A DNA stretch of 64,000 nt from Isoetes taiwanensis. Lineage: Eukaryota; Streptophyta; Lycopodiopsida; Isoetales; Isoetaceae. A program made the position numbers and the translations under genes. The stretch lies in NCBI GenBank assembly GCA_021234155.1, contig JAJEKV010000009.1:6497546-6561545 (forward strand), read 5' to 3'. Under the pieces are notes generated by a model, which was given only the letters and a program-made list of their open reading frames with translations, did not search any database and was not told where the DNA came from. Below are positions 10,884 through 21,521 of this stretch, piece after piece; the first letter of the stretch is position 1, and every line of letters starts with the position of its first letter.

Positions 10884-11297
10884 CCAAATCAGCCACACCA
10901 ACCAAGCCACGCACAGATGCAAGGCTTGCTGCCGCAAGAGCGGCCAAGCACCAGGATACACATGAAGTAGCAACTGTTGGCTAGTCAATCTCACCTGAAA
11001 CAGAGCCCGCACCCAATCCCAGGCAGCCTGCAAATGAGGGCATAGCACCAGACAATGCTCCACAGTCTCACGATGAAGGCCACAACAAGGGCAGAGAGGG
11101 CTCACACCCAACCTAAACCGACTCACAAGGGCATTCACCCTGATACAGCGGTGCACCACCTGCCATAGAAGCACCCTAACCTTCGGTGGGGGAAGTGAGC
11201 TCCATGTCCACGTCCAAACCGAGCGCCATCGAGAACCCGGAAGCTGCAGAGACCACTTGCCTGAAGGGGGCAGTGTGTCATGAATAGCCAGCACCCG
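10879..11297 (-). pseudogene. LINE ORF2 fragment, zinc-binding RT domain
   Basis: The minus strand encodes a zf-RVT domain: VRVLLWQVVHRCIRVNAL, then CPCCGLHRETVEHCLVLCP, then a tryptophan-rich stretch ending WLVWLIWKRR. The Cys-x2-Cys-x6-His-x4-Cys order is as in plant L1 ORF2 C-termini. Nothing of the polymerase remains. The fragment is bounded on both sides by repeats, with 19-bp units starting at 11298. Confidence 0.75.
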
Positions 11298-11722
11298 GCA
11301 TGCCACGCGAGCTCCCAACATGCCACCTAGGCTCAGACATGCCACGCAGGCTCCAACATGCCACCTAGGCTCCAACATGCCAAGGTGGCTCAAACATGCC
11401 ACGCGGGTTCCAACATGCCACCTAGGCTTCAACATGCCAAGGTGGCTCAATCATGCCATCCAGACTCAAACATGCCAAGGTGGCTCAAGCATGCCACGCG
11501 GGCTCCAACATGCCAGCTAGGCTCAAACATGTCAAGGTGGCTCAAACATGCCACGCGGGCTCCAACATGCCAAGGTGGCTCAAACATGCCACGTGGGCTC
11601 CCAACATGCCACCTAGGCTCCAACATGCCAAGGTGGCTCAAACATGCCACCTAGGCTCCGAAATGCCACCAGGCTCCAACATGCCAAGGTGGCTCAAACA
11701 TGCCACCTAGGCTCCAACATGC
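11298..11722 (+). repeat. 19-bp minisatellite, array 2
   Basis: About 22 units of the same 19-bp family as 7772-8850, in the same orientation (CTCCAACATGCCACCTAGG and CTCAAACATGCCAAGGTGG). It ends in a CT-rich run at 11723-11776. Confidence 0.95.
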
Positions 11723-11795
11723 TCTCTCTCTCTCTCTCTCCCTCCTTCCCTCCCTCCCTCTCTCTATGTCTCTCTCTGACTGGCTCTGATAGAAG

Positions 11796-11925
11796 CGTTG
11801 GCACCTTCCCCAAGTCAAACAAGGCCAGGACTTTGCGTGGCTGCCTCACCAGAGGGGAGAGGCCAGACCCCAGGAGACGGACCCCAGAAACGTTGCCAAG
11901 GTAGCCTTTTCTGGCAGCGCTCCTC
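11796..11925 (+). repeat. Dispersed 115-bp repeat, copy 2
   Basis: Matches 9310-9425 (GCACCTTCCCCAAG, GGCTGCCTCACCAG, GGAGACGGACCCC). It follows minisatellite array 2 and a short CT microsatellite. Confidence 0.6.
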
Positions 11926-12089
11926 CGGGAGGCCCTTTGCCAATGCCCCCCCCTCCCGGAGCTCGGTTTCCCTATCCGACCGTTGTGCTACTGTTTACCT
12001 GAACAATCTCATTGGCGCATAAGTCTTGTTCAAAATTATTGTCACTTTGTTGAAGACGATATTCTAGATAAAGAATTTCTCTCATGCAG

Positions 12090-12246
12090 ACCTATATCTG
12101 GAGCATCTATGAATCCAGCTCGAACTCTAGGACCGGCCATATCTGCTGGTAAATACAAAATAGGAGCACAAATTGGTGCTGGTGTGTATACGTTACTTCG
12201 TTTCAAGGACCATCAACCACGAGAACGGAGCTTCACTAGAAGCTAA
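12090..12246 (+). pseudogene. Aquaporin (NIP-type) last-exon fragment
   Basis: After a splice-acceptor-like TCTCATGCAG the sequence encodes ISGASMNPARTLGPA, the second NPA loop of plant aquaporins in the form typical of nodulin-26-like intrinsic proteins, followed by a shortened last membrane segment and a YTLLRF-type tail ending in a stop at 12244-12246. NIPs normally have about 15 more residues between GPA and the final helix, so an internal deletion is likely. No upstream exons (first NPA, earlier helices) are visible in the preceding repeat island. I read it as a stranded exon. Confidence 0.7.
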
Positions 12247-12369
12247 ATTACACATATTTGAAGCCAAATGAGAAATAATAGAATACCAATAAAATAGTAA
12301 TATGATTTATCATCAATACAACTAATTTTATCCTTTGGAGAAGTATGTAAGTATCTCTAAAAAATGTAA

Positions 12370-14100
12370 GCACAAGCATTGGCTGCTAAGATGATTTGGA
12401 GGGCTATTCAGCATAAATCAACATCACCTGCTCAGAAACTGGTGAGGTATTGGATCAATGAATCTTATCCTATGGGTAGTCACAGTATAAGACACCAACT
12501 ACCAGACTCTGCCTATTTCCAATTTAACCCTTGCCCAAATACATCTCCCATTTTGAGAAGGATGTTTCAGGCCTGGAACTTGGCTGCACTATGTTATAAG
12601 CCTCCCATATTGGATACAAGATCGAAAGATATAAATTTCTTCTGGCATCCAGGGTTCTTAAATAGTGACAATGAATGCTTAGCCCTCAGACACCCTCAGA
12701 AATATATGCAGTGGACTCAGGCTGGAATAAGAAAGATAGGTGACCTTTGGGATGAGACAAAAGGATGGAAAAATTGGGAAACAGTAGCTGAGTTGACAAA
12801 AGGATCACAGATGGATAGAAAGATATACAAGGCAGTTATGGAGAAAGTCAGACAAATTGATGAGCTGGCAAGTACCACCAATCAGTGGCAGCTAAAGGGC
12901 AGTGAAGTTTACTCAGTCAAAGCAATCTACAGTGCATTGATTAGCCATAAACCTTCAAAGGCTACTTTATTATGGAATTGTGAAGAAGAACAGCTAGCAG
13001 CAATTTGCAAAAAGGGATGGAAAAATTACACTGCAAACAAAATAAAGGCATTCAGGTGGATCATATTACATCAGGGGCTGACAGCAAACTTTAAAAGACA
13101 TAAGATGGATCCAAAGGTCTCAAAGATGTGTCCAATGGGATGTGGGGAAGCAGAAACATCTAACCATGTATTCCAGTGTCAATTTGTTTCAGAGTTTTGG
13201 AATTGGACTTCTCAGATCAACAAGACAGCAATTGGAGAACGTGGACTTATTGAATTTCTGAATACAGATAATAGAATCCAATGTACTACAAGGTCATTAG
13301 GCTGCTGGGCAATTTGGAAACACAGGAACAGGGTGGCAATGGAAAACAAAAATCCCAATCTCATTTGGCTCAAACAAACTTTTCTTGCAGACTTGGCTAA
13401 CTTCAAAGAAGAGTACATAAATCCCCTCGAAAGGAAAAAATTATGATACAGCCGGAATGCCTTTGGCGATTTCGTGGTAATTATGAATTCTTTATTCTCA
13501 ATCTAACCGCTGACGATGATGTGTTGCACGATGATGCTATGAAGAGACTCAACAGTGGGGAGTCACGACAGGGAATGGGAGTTGCGTAAGACTCGAAAAG
13601 TGAAGATGCCAATCTTCCGTATATAAGAAGAAGAAGAAATTTTCATCCAAATTGAAACAGAGCTTATCCATGCTTCGCATTGAAGAAAATACTGAAGAAG
13701 CCTGAAGTATGGAGACACAACAATCTTCGACCATATTTCATGAACCTGTTTCATAAATGGCAGCAGAAAAGAGAGGCCCATGTCCTCCTATTGCTGGACT
13801 TCACAAACTACAGAGTGGATAAGCTCGATCTGGTTCTCAATATTTTAGGCCGCAGGTCTGTCCAGGATCTTACCATCCAAGATCTGATCGAGGCACAATG
13901 AGCAATACAGTTCTACATCTGAAACTGCTAATCTATGTCTAGTCATAATAATTTTGAATTTTGGATAGATCAGACTTAGATCTGGCTGATAGCACAACTC
14001 CTATTATTAGGAATGTGCAAATTTTATTATATGTATGCCATCTATGGTATACCTGTATGTATTTAAGACTTTAGTATGAATATAAATCCCACCTTGACTC

Positions 14101-14136
<36 letters not shown>
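12370..14136 (+). mobile_element. 5'-truncated LINE with poly-A tail
   Basis: It begins inside the ORF2 linker, continues through a zinc-binding RT domain and a C-terminal extension, then about 200 bp of 3'UTR and a 35-bp poly-A at 14102-14136. A related copy sits at 55977-56890 on the minus strand with the same 3'UTR length. I found no convincing target-site duplication. Confidence 0.75.
12379..13446 (+). pseudogene. LINE ORF2 C-terminal part (linker and zf-RVT)
   Basis: A 355-residue open frame ends in the zinc-binding RT domain: IKAFRWIILHQGLTANFKRH, then CPMGCGEAETSNHVFQCQF, then FWNW and GCWAIWKHRNRVAMENK. The endonuclease and polymerase are missing, so it is a 5'-truncated insertion. 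After the TGA at 13444 the coding signal continues in other frames to about 13901: MIQPECLWRF at 13443, then LKKPEVWRHNNLRPY at about 13677-13720 and VDKLDLVLNILGR near 13815-13850. That extension is homologous to 56186-56503. Confidence 0.75.
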
Positions 14137-14138
<2 letters not shown>

Positions 14139-14643
14139 TAAATTGATATATTATTCTACAAGAAAAAGTGCCCAGCGTTGCTGGACATTTCATCCGGTAA
14201 AGTTTAAACAAGGATAACAAAACTGGGACAATATTAACAAGGCGTCAAGGCAATACAGATTGCTCCAATGCCATGAGCAATAAGATTTGCAACAACAATC
14301 TTGGTGTCTTTGGAGCAATATATTATTTATGTTTGTCCGTCAATTGAGCTTGCAAACTAATGGTCATCCAAACTTAATAATATGAACAGAAGTTATTATT
14401 ACATTTAGTTCCTTTATGTGCCAAATATGTAAATTGTTGCTTTGATAACATGTTGTAAAATTCTATAGTGGGCATTATAATTGTCATATTCATTTACAAG
14501 AAATTGGCTTTACCAGTGTAGGGAGAGATAGGTATGAGAAGGAGGAGCGATTGAGAAGGTGGCACATTTTTAAGCCTTGTGTGTTTTTATTGGATGGCAA
14601 TATTAGATAGTGGAATGATTTTTATTTCATAGGATTATATTTC
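14137..14643. other. Intergenic, nothing recognised
   Basis: AT-rich sequence between the poly-A of the plus-strand LINE and the 3' tail of the minus-strand LINE. No gene or structured repeat is seen. Confidence 0.4.
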
Positions 14644-14832
14644 TAATAGAATAGAATAGAATAGAATACATTATTGTCCCTTGTGCCCTGAGGCCTCTGG
14701 ACTTGTGTAGCGTGGACAAGCTCCTTGGTGGGGGCTACTAGCTCATCACGCTGTTTTGTTGTAGCCTTTTCTGAAGGCCGTGCAGGTGTGCGTCTATATC
14801 AAACAGCTTTAAGCTGTACATTTAGTGGGCGT

Positions 14833-17800
14833 CTATGATTTGCCTCTTGAGCACCTCATATCGTAAGCCCTTTTTGTTCGTGTGCTTCCCGGTGTCTGTT
14901 CAGCATCTCTCGTATTGCATCTGCCAGATCTCCCATTGTTTCTGTCCTTGCCATTATGGTATGTACTGATTGTCCCCATCTTACTCTCTTGTACTTTTCC
15001 CTGATGTCTGTGTAAGTTGGACATTCATTAAGCATGTGGTTTTCGTCCTCTATTTCCACTCTGTCACAGATTCTGCATAGCCTGTCCTGTTTGTCTATTT
15101 TTCTCTACCTGTCCTTTTCAATTCTCAGATCATGGCATCCCATCCTGAACTTTGCTAAGATATCTCTTCTCCGTTTTCCAAGCATGTTATCTTGGTACAT
15201 TTGTTGTCCTATCATCCGCTCTGGATTGAATATTGACACAAGCCAGAGTGTTTTGGGTCCTGTGTGCTTCTGCAGCCATGCCCGCATAGCTTTACTTGCC
15301 CACTCCTCATTCCATTGGCCTTCATCGATCAGTTCGCTCAGATTCAGCCCCATTTCTCTGGTCCATATTGCTACATCCCTAAACCATCCACTGCTTGTGG
15401 TGATGTGCGACCTTGTTGATTCGTTGATTGCGATGCTCGCTAACTTCTCTGACTTTTCACCTGCATTATTTCTTATGATGTATCTGATGGTCCTTTCCCA
15501 TGCTCTCACTTCCATAGGTTTCTGACCTGTCTCATACACTATGGTTGTCAATGGTGTGTTTGCTCTTAGTTTGAATTCCTGTTTATGTAGCTGTCTGAAA
15601 ATTCCTTCTTGCTTTTCCCATTTCTTGTCACGTTAACCCGGTCCCCGGGCTTACGCCCCAGATAGGCTTGTGTTGTGGCGACTACCGTGCCGAATAGGTA
15701 GCATTTAATTTCCCATTCTATTATTCTGTTTCTGTTGCAGAAGTTTTTCATGTTATAGTATCTTCCTATGGCTGCTTGGAATCTAGCATCTGCCCCTTTC
15801 GCCCATTTCCCTGTGCCGTGCGTATCATACCCTAGATATTTGTACTCTGTTGCTTCTTCTAATTACGTCCCTAGATATTTGAACGGCTTGTGATTATTCC
15901 CCGTTACCAAAAAGACTATTTTGGTTTTTGTGAGATTCACTTGTTAGCCCCGCTCTTTTCACAAAAGATCTCTAGTAGTTTCAATAACCTGCGGCATTCC
16001 CTTGTTCTTTTTGTGGCCATCATGCCAAATCATCGAAGATATAACATGATAGGTACCTTGGTTCCCCGAGTGTGTAGGGGGCGTCCACGCCCCTTGCTGC
16101 TCGCTATAAAATCCTCAGAGGGCATCTATATATATTCAACGATGTTGGAGATAAGGGACATCCCTGTTTGACTCCTGTGTCACAGTCTATTGCCTTTCCT
16201 TCTTCTATTTTTGCATATACATTATAGTACAATCTCGCAATTGCCCCTACCATGTCTCTCGGTGCTTGCATGTCTATGAGCCTCTGTATGAGCATTTCCC
16301 TGGGTACTGTGTCAAAAGCTTTTCTGAAGTCCACAAAACAGCATATCACTTTCTTTCCGTGGCCTCTATTATGCTCTATTAGTATCCGGAGGGTCACTAG
16401 ATGGTCTGTTGTTGAGTGTTTACCGTCCCGTTTGCCCCCGTGCTCTCTCGTGGACCGCTTGCCCTATTCTATTCTATTCTCAAATTCCCTGCCTCTGCCC
16501 ATTGCTTTAATTTATTGTCTAGAACCTTCCCGTACCACTTTGCGAAAATGGAGCTTACCATTATTGTCCTGTAGTTTCCAGGTTCGTGTTTACTTCCCTC
16601 CTTGTGTAGGGGTATGACCCTGTTGTACGCCCATCGGGAGCCCTGTGTGTATTATACCATTGAATATCTCTGTTACCTGCTTTACTATAATGGTATCTGC
16701 ACATTTTAGTACTTCCACAGTTAATCCGTATAAGTCTGGGGCCTTGTTATTGGCCATCCCATTCAATGCTATCATCACTTCCTGTACGTTGAAGCACGGT
16801 CGGTCCGTTATTTGCAGTTCAGGTATTGGTGCTGGGGGTGCCCCTGTCTTATATAATTTTTCAAGATAGTTCTCCCATCCGGCTGTTCCAATGCTGCCCT
16901 GTGTGATTTCACTTCCCTTATTCCCTTGCTTCTTCTCTTTAAATCCACCCCAGAACTTACGTGGTTGTTTTTTGATTAGCTTGGCCAGTCCCCATTGATG
17001 CTGCATCAGATTCTTATTCCTCTTTACTTTCAGTAACTTTAGATATATCGCTCTTTCCTTTTGATATGTTTCCTTACCTCTGAGCGCCTTGACTTTCCTT
17101 CTCTGTTCCTTGCATTCATCGTCATACCATATTGAAGATTTGAAGGCATTATTTTCCTTTCTCTTCCTTCTTTTCCCGAAGATTTCTAATGCCACTTTCA
17201 CTGTTATGTCATTGAGCGCATCTCCATTCTCATCTGCCCTGTGCTCCTCCCATTTCCATTTTCCCATTTCCTCTTTGATTACTTGCACAAACGTGTCTGC
17301 GTGTTTGTTCTGGAAATGTATTTTCAGCTTTCCCCTGTCTCTCTCCTGTCCATGCTGTTCTTCATTCTTCGGTTGTTCCCCCACCGCATGGGCCTGTGAC
17401 TCTCCCTCCTCCCAATTGGCCATTCTAGGGTCACAATTTCTGATACTATACCTGCTGCATGTTCATTCATTATTACGTAATCTACTATACTTCTCCCATG
17501 TGCGTTCTGACTTGTGAATTCCCCTGATCCTGGCCATCTCTGAACCCCATTGGCTATGATGGCCCCTGTGGTCGTGCATACCTCAAGCAGTAGTTCCCCC
17601 TTAGCGTTGATCTCTGCCTTGTCCTCAGTTCGTCTATTCCATTCTTTTGATCTTGCCGTTTGGGTCCATTGTCCATTTGTTTCATCTATACTTGTATATT
17701 GCGCTTGCTCCTGACCTGTCCTGGCATTTAGATCTCTTATTAGTATCATTGGTCCCTGTTCCTTCCACTTCATCATGGTTTCCCCCAATTCTAACAGTTC

Positions 17801-18140
17801 TAGTTTGTCACTACTCGGTGGGTAATATGCTATGATCAGTATTAGATCTTTTTTATTTTGTAATTGCATACTAAGTACCATGTATCTTTTATTGACATCT
17901 GAGTGTAAAATACATGTACCATTTGCTACATTCTCCTTGACATAACAGGCTAGGCCTGCACTCCCTCTTCCTACTTTGAAGTTCTTATCTTTCCAACAAG
18001 GGAATAGCTGGTAGCCCTCCTCCTCCGGTAGCCTCTTTATGTTGTGTTCCCATGTTTCTACTAGGCATATTATGTCCCCTCCAGCCTCTCTCCGTCGTCC
18101 CACGGATACCCAGTGCAGTTCCAGTACCATATCTTCAGCG
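14833..18140 (-). pseudogene. LINE ORF2: endonuclease-reverse transcriptase, frameshifted
   Basis: Reading down the minus strand, the AP-endonuclease domain shows VETWEHN (about 18050), DLNARTG (about 17720), SIVDYVIMN (about 17480) and ESHRPM (about 17400), where the usual SDH is altered. The reverse transcriptase follows with NNKAPDLYGLTVEV (about 16730), VDFRKAFDTVPREML (about 16310), KQGCPLSPT (about 16170) and an F-D-D catalytic box near 16027-16042. The C-terminal region ends with a Cys-x2-Cys...His-x4-Cys finger (CRICD ... ENHMLNECP, about 15085-15020). Frames change near 18140, 17350, 16600, 16100 and 15550, so it cannot make a full protein. Confidence 0.85.
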
Positions 18141-19214
18141 TCTCCTCCCTCGCGGTTGCCCTCTCGGGGTTTCTGTTTGTTCTGCTTCGTTCACCATTCT
18201 TCTCAATCGCCCCCTGGTCCTTGCTGCTGGGGTTGTACCCACGCTCCCGCCCGAGGGACCTCGGTTTGCGCCTTCCCCTTTTTCGTTTCTTCCTCCTTCT
18301 TTGTGATGGCTCGCCTCGAGAGCTATTGCTGTTACTGTTCCCCCTGATGTCCTGTTTTCCTGCCCTTTTGTTGGTATCATTACCGGGTTGATGTTCTCCT
18401 TCCCCACATCGGTCTCCTTCCCTGGTTCCGATATCCCCTCCTTCTGTCCTTGTCCTGGCCCTGCAAATTCCCATGTCCTTTTGTGCAGGAACACCTTGCC
18501 ATTCTTGACCCCTGCCTGTATTCCTGCCTGATTTAGTTCCCTTGCTTTGGCTAGTTCCCTGTGCAATCCTTGTCGTTGCATGATTGTTAGAGCTTCCTGA
18601 ACTATGATCCCATTTCTCAGTCTGGACCCCGTGCGCAGTATTCTCTCTTTGGCTGTCAGGTCTCTGAGAGTCAGGTTTATATGCCTCGCCCGCCCCCTCC
18701 ATTGTCCTGATCGTACTGCTTTGACAATGACACTCCGATGCTCCTTGAACACCGTCTCCATCACTTCTGCAGTAACTTGATATGTGTCCTCGTTAGGTTT
18801 CTCTGCTACCCCTATCAGCCTAACATCATGCTTAATTCTATTCTGCTCCTCATACTCCATGATATGCGGTTTTATTATATCAAATGATTCCCATGCATCC
18901 AATTCAACATTTCCTTTTTCTAATTCAACCAACCTTTTCCAGATCTTGGCTTTTTCCTCCTCAATTTCGTTCATCCTGCGCTGCATCTCCTCGCTTGTCT
19001 TTTCCACCCCTTCTATCCTCACGTCCATGTTGGAGATGGCTACCGTATTACGGTTGGCCATTTCCGCTAGTGTGTTGAGGGCATCCATACGAGGGATCCT
19101 GGACTCCAGGTGCTTATCCATCTGAGCGAGAAAATCTTGGAGGTCTTGCTGACTTACTGGTACCCTTGCCATTTCTGCTTTCCTTTGCTGGCTGAGACTG
19201 CTGCTTTCCGCCAT
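18135..19214 (-). CDS. LINE ORF1 protein (L1 ORF1p-like RNA-binding)
   Basis: A 359-residue open frame from ATG at 19214. Residues about 20-105 form a charged heptad-rich coiled coil (repeated IEGVEKTSEEMQRRMNEIEE-type pattern). Residues about 130-200 resemble the RRM of L1 ORF1p (DVRLIGVAEKPNEDTY, then ARHINLTLRDLTAKERILR). The next 45 residues match its C-terminal domain (QRQGLHRELAKARELN, then NGKVFLHKRTWEF). A Gly/Arg-rich tail follows. By family this is an RNA chaperone that coats the LINE RNA. Most plant LINE ORF1 proteins have an RRM plus a zinc knuckle, so this Transposase_22-like layout is notable. The N-terminal ATG is the first in the frame and fits the coiled-coil start. Confidence 0.8.
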   Translation of the reverse strand: MAESSSLSQQRKAEMARVPVSQQDLQDFLAQMDKHLESRIPRMDALNTLAEMANRNTVAISNMDVRIEGVEKTSEEMQRRMNEIEEEKAKIWKRLVELEKGNVELDAWESFDIIKPHIMEYEEQNRIKHDVRLIGVAEKPNEDTYQVTAEVMETVFKEHRSVIVKAVRSGQWRGRARHINLTLRDLTAKERILRTGSRLRNGIIVQEALTIMQRQGLHRELAKARELNQAGIQAGVKNGKVFLHKRTWEFAGPGQGQKEGISEPGKETDVGKENINPVMIPTKGQENRTSGGTVTAIALEASHHKEGGRNEKGEGANRGPSGGSVGTTPAARTRGRLRRMVNEAEQTETPRGQPRGRRR

Positions 19215-19654
19215 TGCTCTTGAGTTTCTTGCGAGGCGCTGTGGATTGCTGCTGTGCCTGAGACGCCGCTACCAAATCCGTGGGAGGGGTTGGTATCCTT
19301 ACTCTGTTGAGTCTATATATTGCGCTACTGAACGGTCCTCTAATTCAAGAATTCAAAAATTATCACCGTTAATCCCATTTTTGAATTCGAAATATTGGGA
19401 TGGCCACCCTTAATTATTCCTGCCCCCATCATTTATTTTAGTTTCGTCCCTCGGGTGTCTCTCTATGAAGATTTCGCTATGAGTGATCTCCTCCCTCCAT
19501 GTTATGGGATTCGGTAGTTGTCTTTATGTCCTTAGTAGTATTCCGAGGAGTTAGTTGAGAGGTCGCAACTTCCTTGGCCCATATATCTTGTCCCGTGTAT
19601 CAAAGTCCGCCCTTTTTAATTGTATTTTTGTTCTTCTTCCCTGTATTTTGAGTG

Positions 19655-20110
19655 TATAGTGGTCCGGATACCAGTTGGTGGGTTCTTTTGGCCCCTCGCT
19701 ATCCTGGTGTATGGCGGAGGTGGAACCTCTCTGTCTCGTAACTTTTCCGTCCTCTTTATACTCTTTTCAGTCTCGCAATATGCTTTTACGCAACTTTTGC
19801 GGTTTTACGATTTGTCGAGTTTATAGTGGTCCGGATTTACCAGTTGGTGGGTCTAGCCCTCGCTATCCTGGTATACGGTGGAGGCTGAGCCTCTCTGTCC
19901 CGTATCTTATTCCGTCCGCCTTTTACTCTTTGGATCTTGCGATCCTCCGTTACTCATGCTTTTTAGGATATTATGTTGGTACACTTAACCAGTTGGTGGG
20001 TCTGGCCCTCGCTATACTGGTGTGCGGCGGAGGTTGAATCTCTCTGATCCGCCAACTTTCTGTACACTTTTCGTCCCGAACATTTACTATATATCTCTGG
20101 GTCCCGTTCC
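19655..20110 (-). repeat. Three tandem units of about 160 bp upstream of the LINE
   Basis: On the plus strand the phrase ACCAGTTGGTGGGT, then CCTCGCTATCCTGGTGTA, then GGAACCTCTCTGTC recurs at about 19667, 19834 and 19989, giving a period of 157-163 bp. Relative to the minus-strand LINE they lie 5' of ORF1, the position of promoter monomers in some L1 families. That role is inference. Confidence 0.75.
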
Positions 20111-20813
20111 CTTTTTGCCGTTGTTTTGCGAATATCTTCACTTCACTGTACTGTTCAACTGTGTACTTGTTTGACGCCTCTCTGTTGTGGTCTCGCCTCG
20201 GGCCATTATTGTCCACCACCTTTTTCGTTGTTGTTTTTCCGTTGTGCGTTGTCTTGATCCTTCTGTTTGGTCCTCCTTGTTACTTTGTAGTCATATATCT
20301 GTTGTATTCCCTGGCTGTCTCCTGCGTTTTCCTGTCTACTGCGTTTTCCTGTGTTCCCCTATATTGTTTTCGTCTAAATGTTGCTGCTGTTTAACTATTC
20401 AAACAAACAACAAAAATGCAAGAACACTTTTGGAGACCGAGAAGAACTTCCCGGTGTTCTATTTCATTTGTCAGTACACTTTATATTTCCTACTTGCCGG
20501 ATCCATTTCCGGTGCTGTCACAGCTGAGTCAAAAATTCAGAATTTTGCAAATCATAGATGGTAATATGATGATGTTAAAGTTCTAGCGCCATATGATCAA
20601 AATTGGGCTAGGACTTGTCACTAAGAGCAAGAAAAACCAAGAGCGAAAACTTAAACAAAGTAAAGCAAAGACATAAGTAATGCAGAGCGATTGAAACAAG
20701 GCATATAGCACACCACCATTAGATCACATAAATATATCAGCAGCAGTCTGGAACAGTCCGGATCAGGCGCCCCTCCCCGTTGCTCGGTATTAGCTTTCCG
20801 CCTTCTGCAATTC

Positions 20814-21521
20814 TTATTTCAGGCTTTCGCCCTCAACTGCTCTACTGATTCTTCCTTTTCTTGCTGATGTTTCTCCATCCTTCTGTATTTTTTCTGAGTT
20901 TCTGGCTAACAATGCCCGGCACGTATACTCCAGTGGGTTCTTTTCACAGCAGTGCACACATATCTTCCCGAAGTCACCTATCACTAAATCATGCTTGTAA
21001 CTTTCTGATTTCTGGATCGTCGCGTGCATTTGCAGCACCTGGAAGCAAGATATTACCCTTTCCTTGTCCCGCCTTCTCACTGTGTCATTCCGATCAGCTA
21101 GGACCCCGAGATAATCTAACAGGCTCAGTTTGTATCCATGGTCTTTCATCCCCTGAGCGTGGTGGATCCTGTCGCAGAATAGACAATGTACCCGGCCACA
21201 ATTTAAACACGAAGTAAGACCTTTCTCTAAGCACATGCAGTCCGCCTCGCAGATGCACCAGGGATTGAGGTCTTCTAACTCTGGATTGTATGGCACCGTG
21301 AGATTTCCTGGGTTACCTCGGATTCTCTTCCTTACTGCCCGATCTGCCCCCTCACGCACCTCCAGCGCTCTCTTTCCCTTGTCCATCCTATTCCCGTCGC
21401 ACTGTTTGCGGGATTCTTGTCTCCTTCCAGGCGCTTCTTCTTGTGAACTGAATTGGAACCCTAGAAAGACAGAAGGTACTCGGCTATTTATATGTTGAGC
21501 GGTTTTAGGGTTTCCTTTCAT
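20814..21521 (-). CDS. Divergent B-box/PLATZ-like zinc-finger ORF
   Basis: A 235-residue open frame from ATG at 21521 to a stop at 20814. After a basic N-terminal third (KRALEVREGADRAVRKRIRG), residues about 85-125 hold a cysteine/histidine cluster: CICEADCMCLEKG, then CLNCGRVHCLFC, then HH and H. The spacing is close to a B-box and to the first PLATZ zinc site. A second CxxC...C cluster (ICVHCCEKNPLEYTC) comes near residue 185, as in PLATZ proteins, which bind A/T-rich DNA. No canonical PLATZ motif such as QIRR is present, so family membership is unsure. It lies 1.6 kb upstream of, and on the same strand as, the LINE ORF1. It may be a host gene, a captured gene or part of the element. Confidence 0.45.
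   Translation of the reverse strand: MKGNPKTAQHINSRVPSVFLGFQFSSQEEAPGRRQESRKQCDGNRMDKGKRALEVREGADRAVRKRIRGNPGNLTVPYNPELEDLNPWCICEADCMCLEKGLTSCLNCGRVHCLFCDRIHHAQGMKDHGYKLSLLDYLGVLADRNDTVRRRDKERVISCFQVLQMHATIQKSESYKHDLVIGDFGKICVHCCEKNPLEYTCRALLARNSEKIQKDGETSARKGRISRAVEGESLK

Larger units (their letters stand above)
14644..20110 (-). mobile_element. L1-like LINE, near full length, degraded
   Basis: On the minus strand the order is: tandem repeats of about 160 bp (20110-19655), ORF1 (19214-18135), ORF2 with AP endonuclease, reverse transcriptase and zinc finger (18140-14856), a 3'UTR and a tail of TATTC repeats (14668-14646). The 3' end is a pentanucleotide repeat rather than poly-A. ORF2 is broken by several frameshifts. 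The 5' boundary is uncertain. Confidence 0.75.

Noticed and set aside
15034-18391. Plus-strand open frames of 90-160 codons over the minus-strand LINE
   Set aside because: They are antisense shadows of ORF1 and ORF2, with no domain content.
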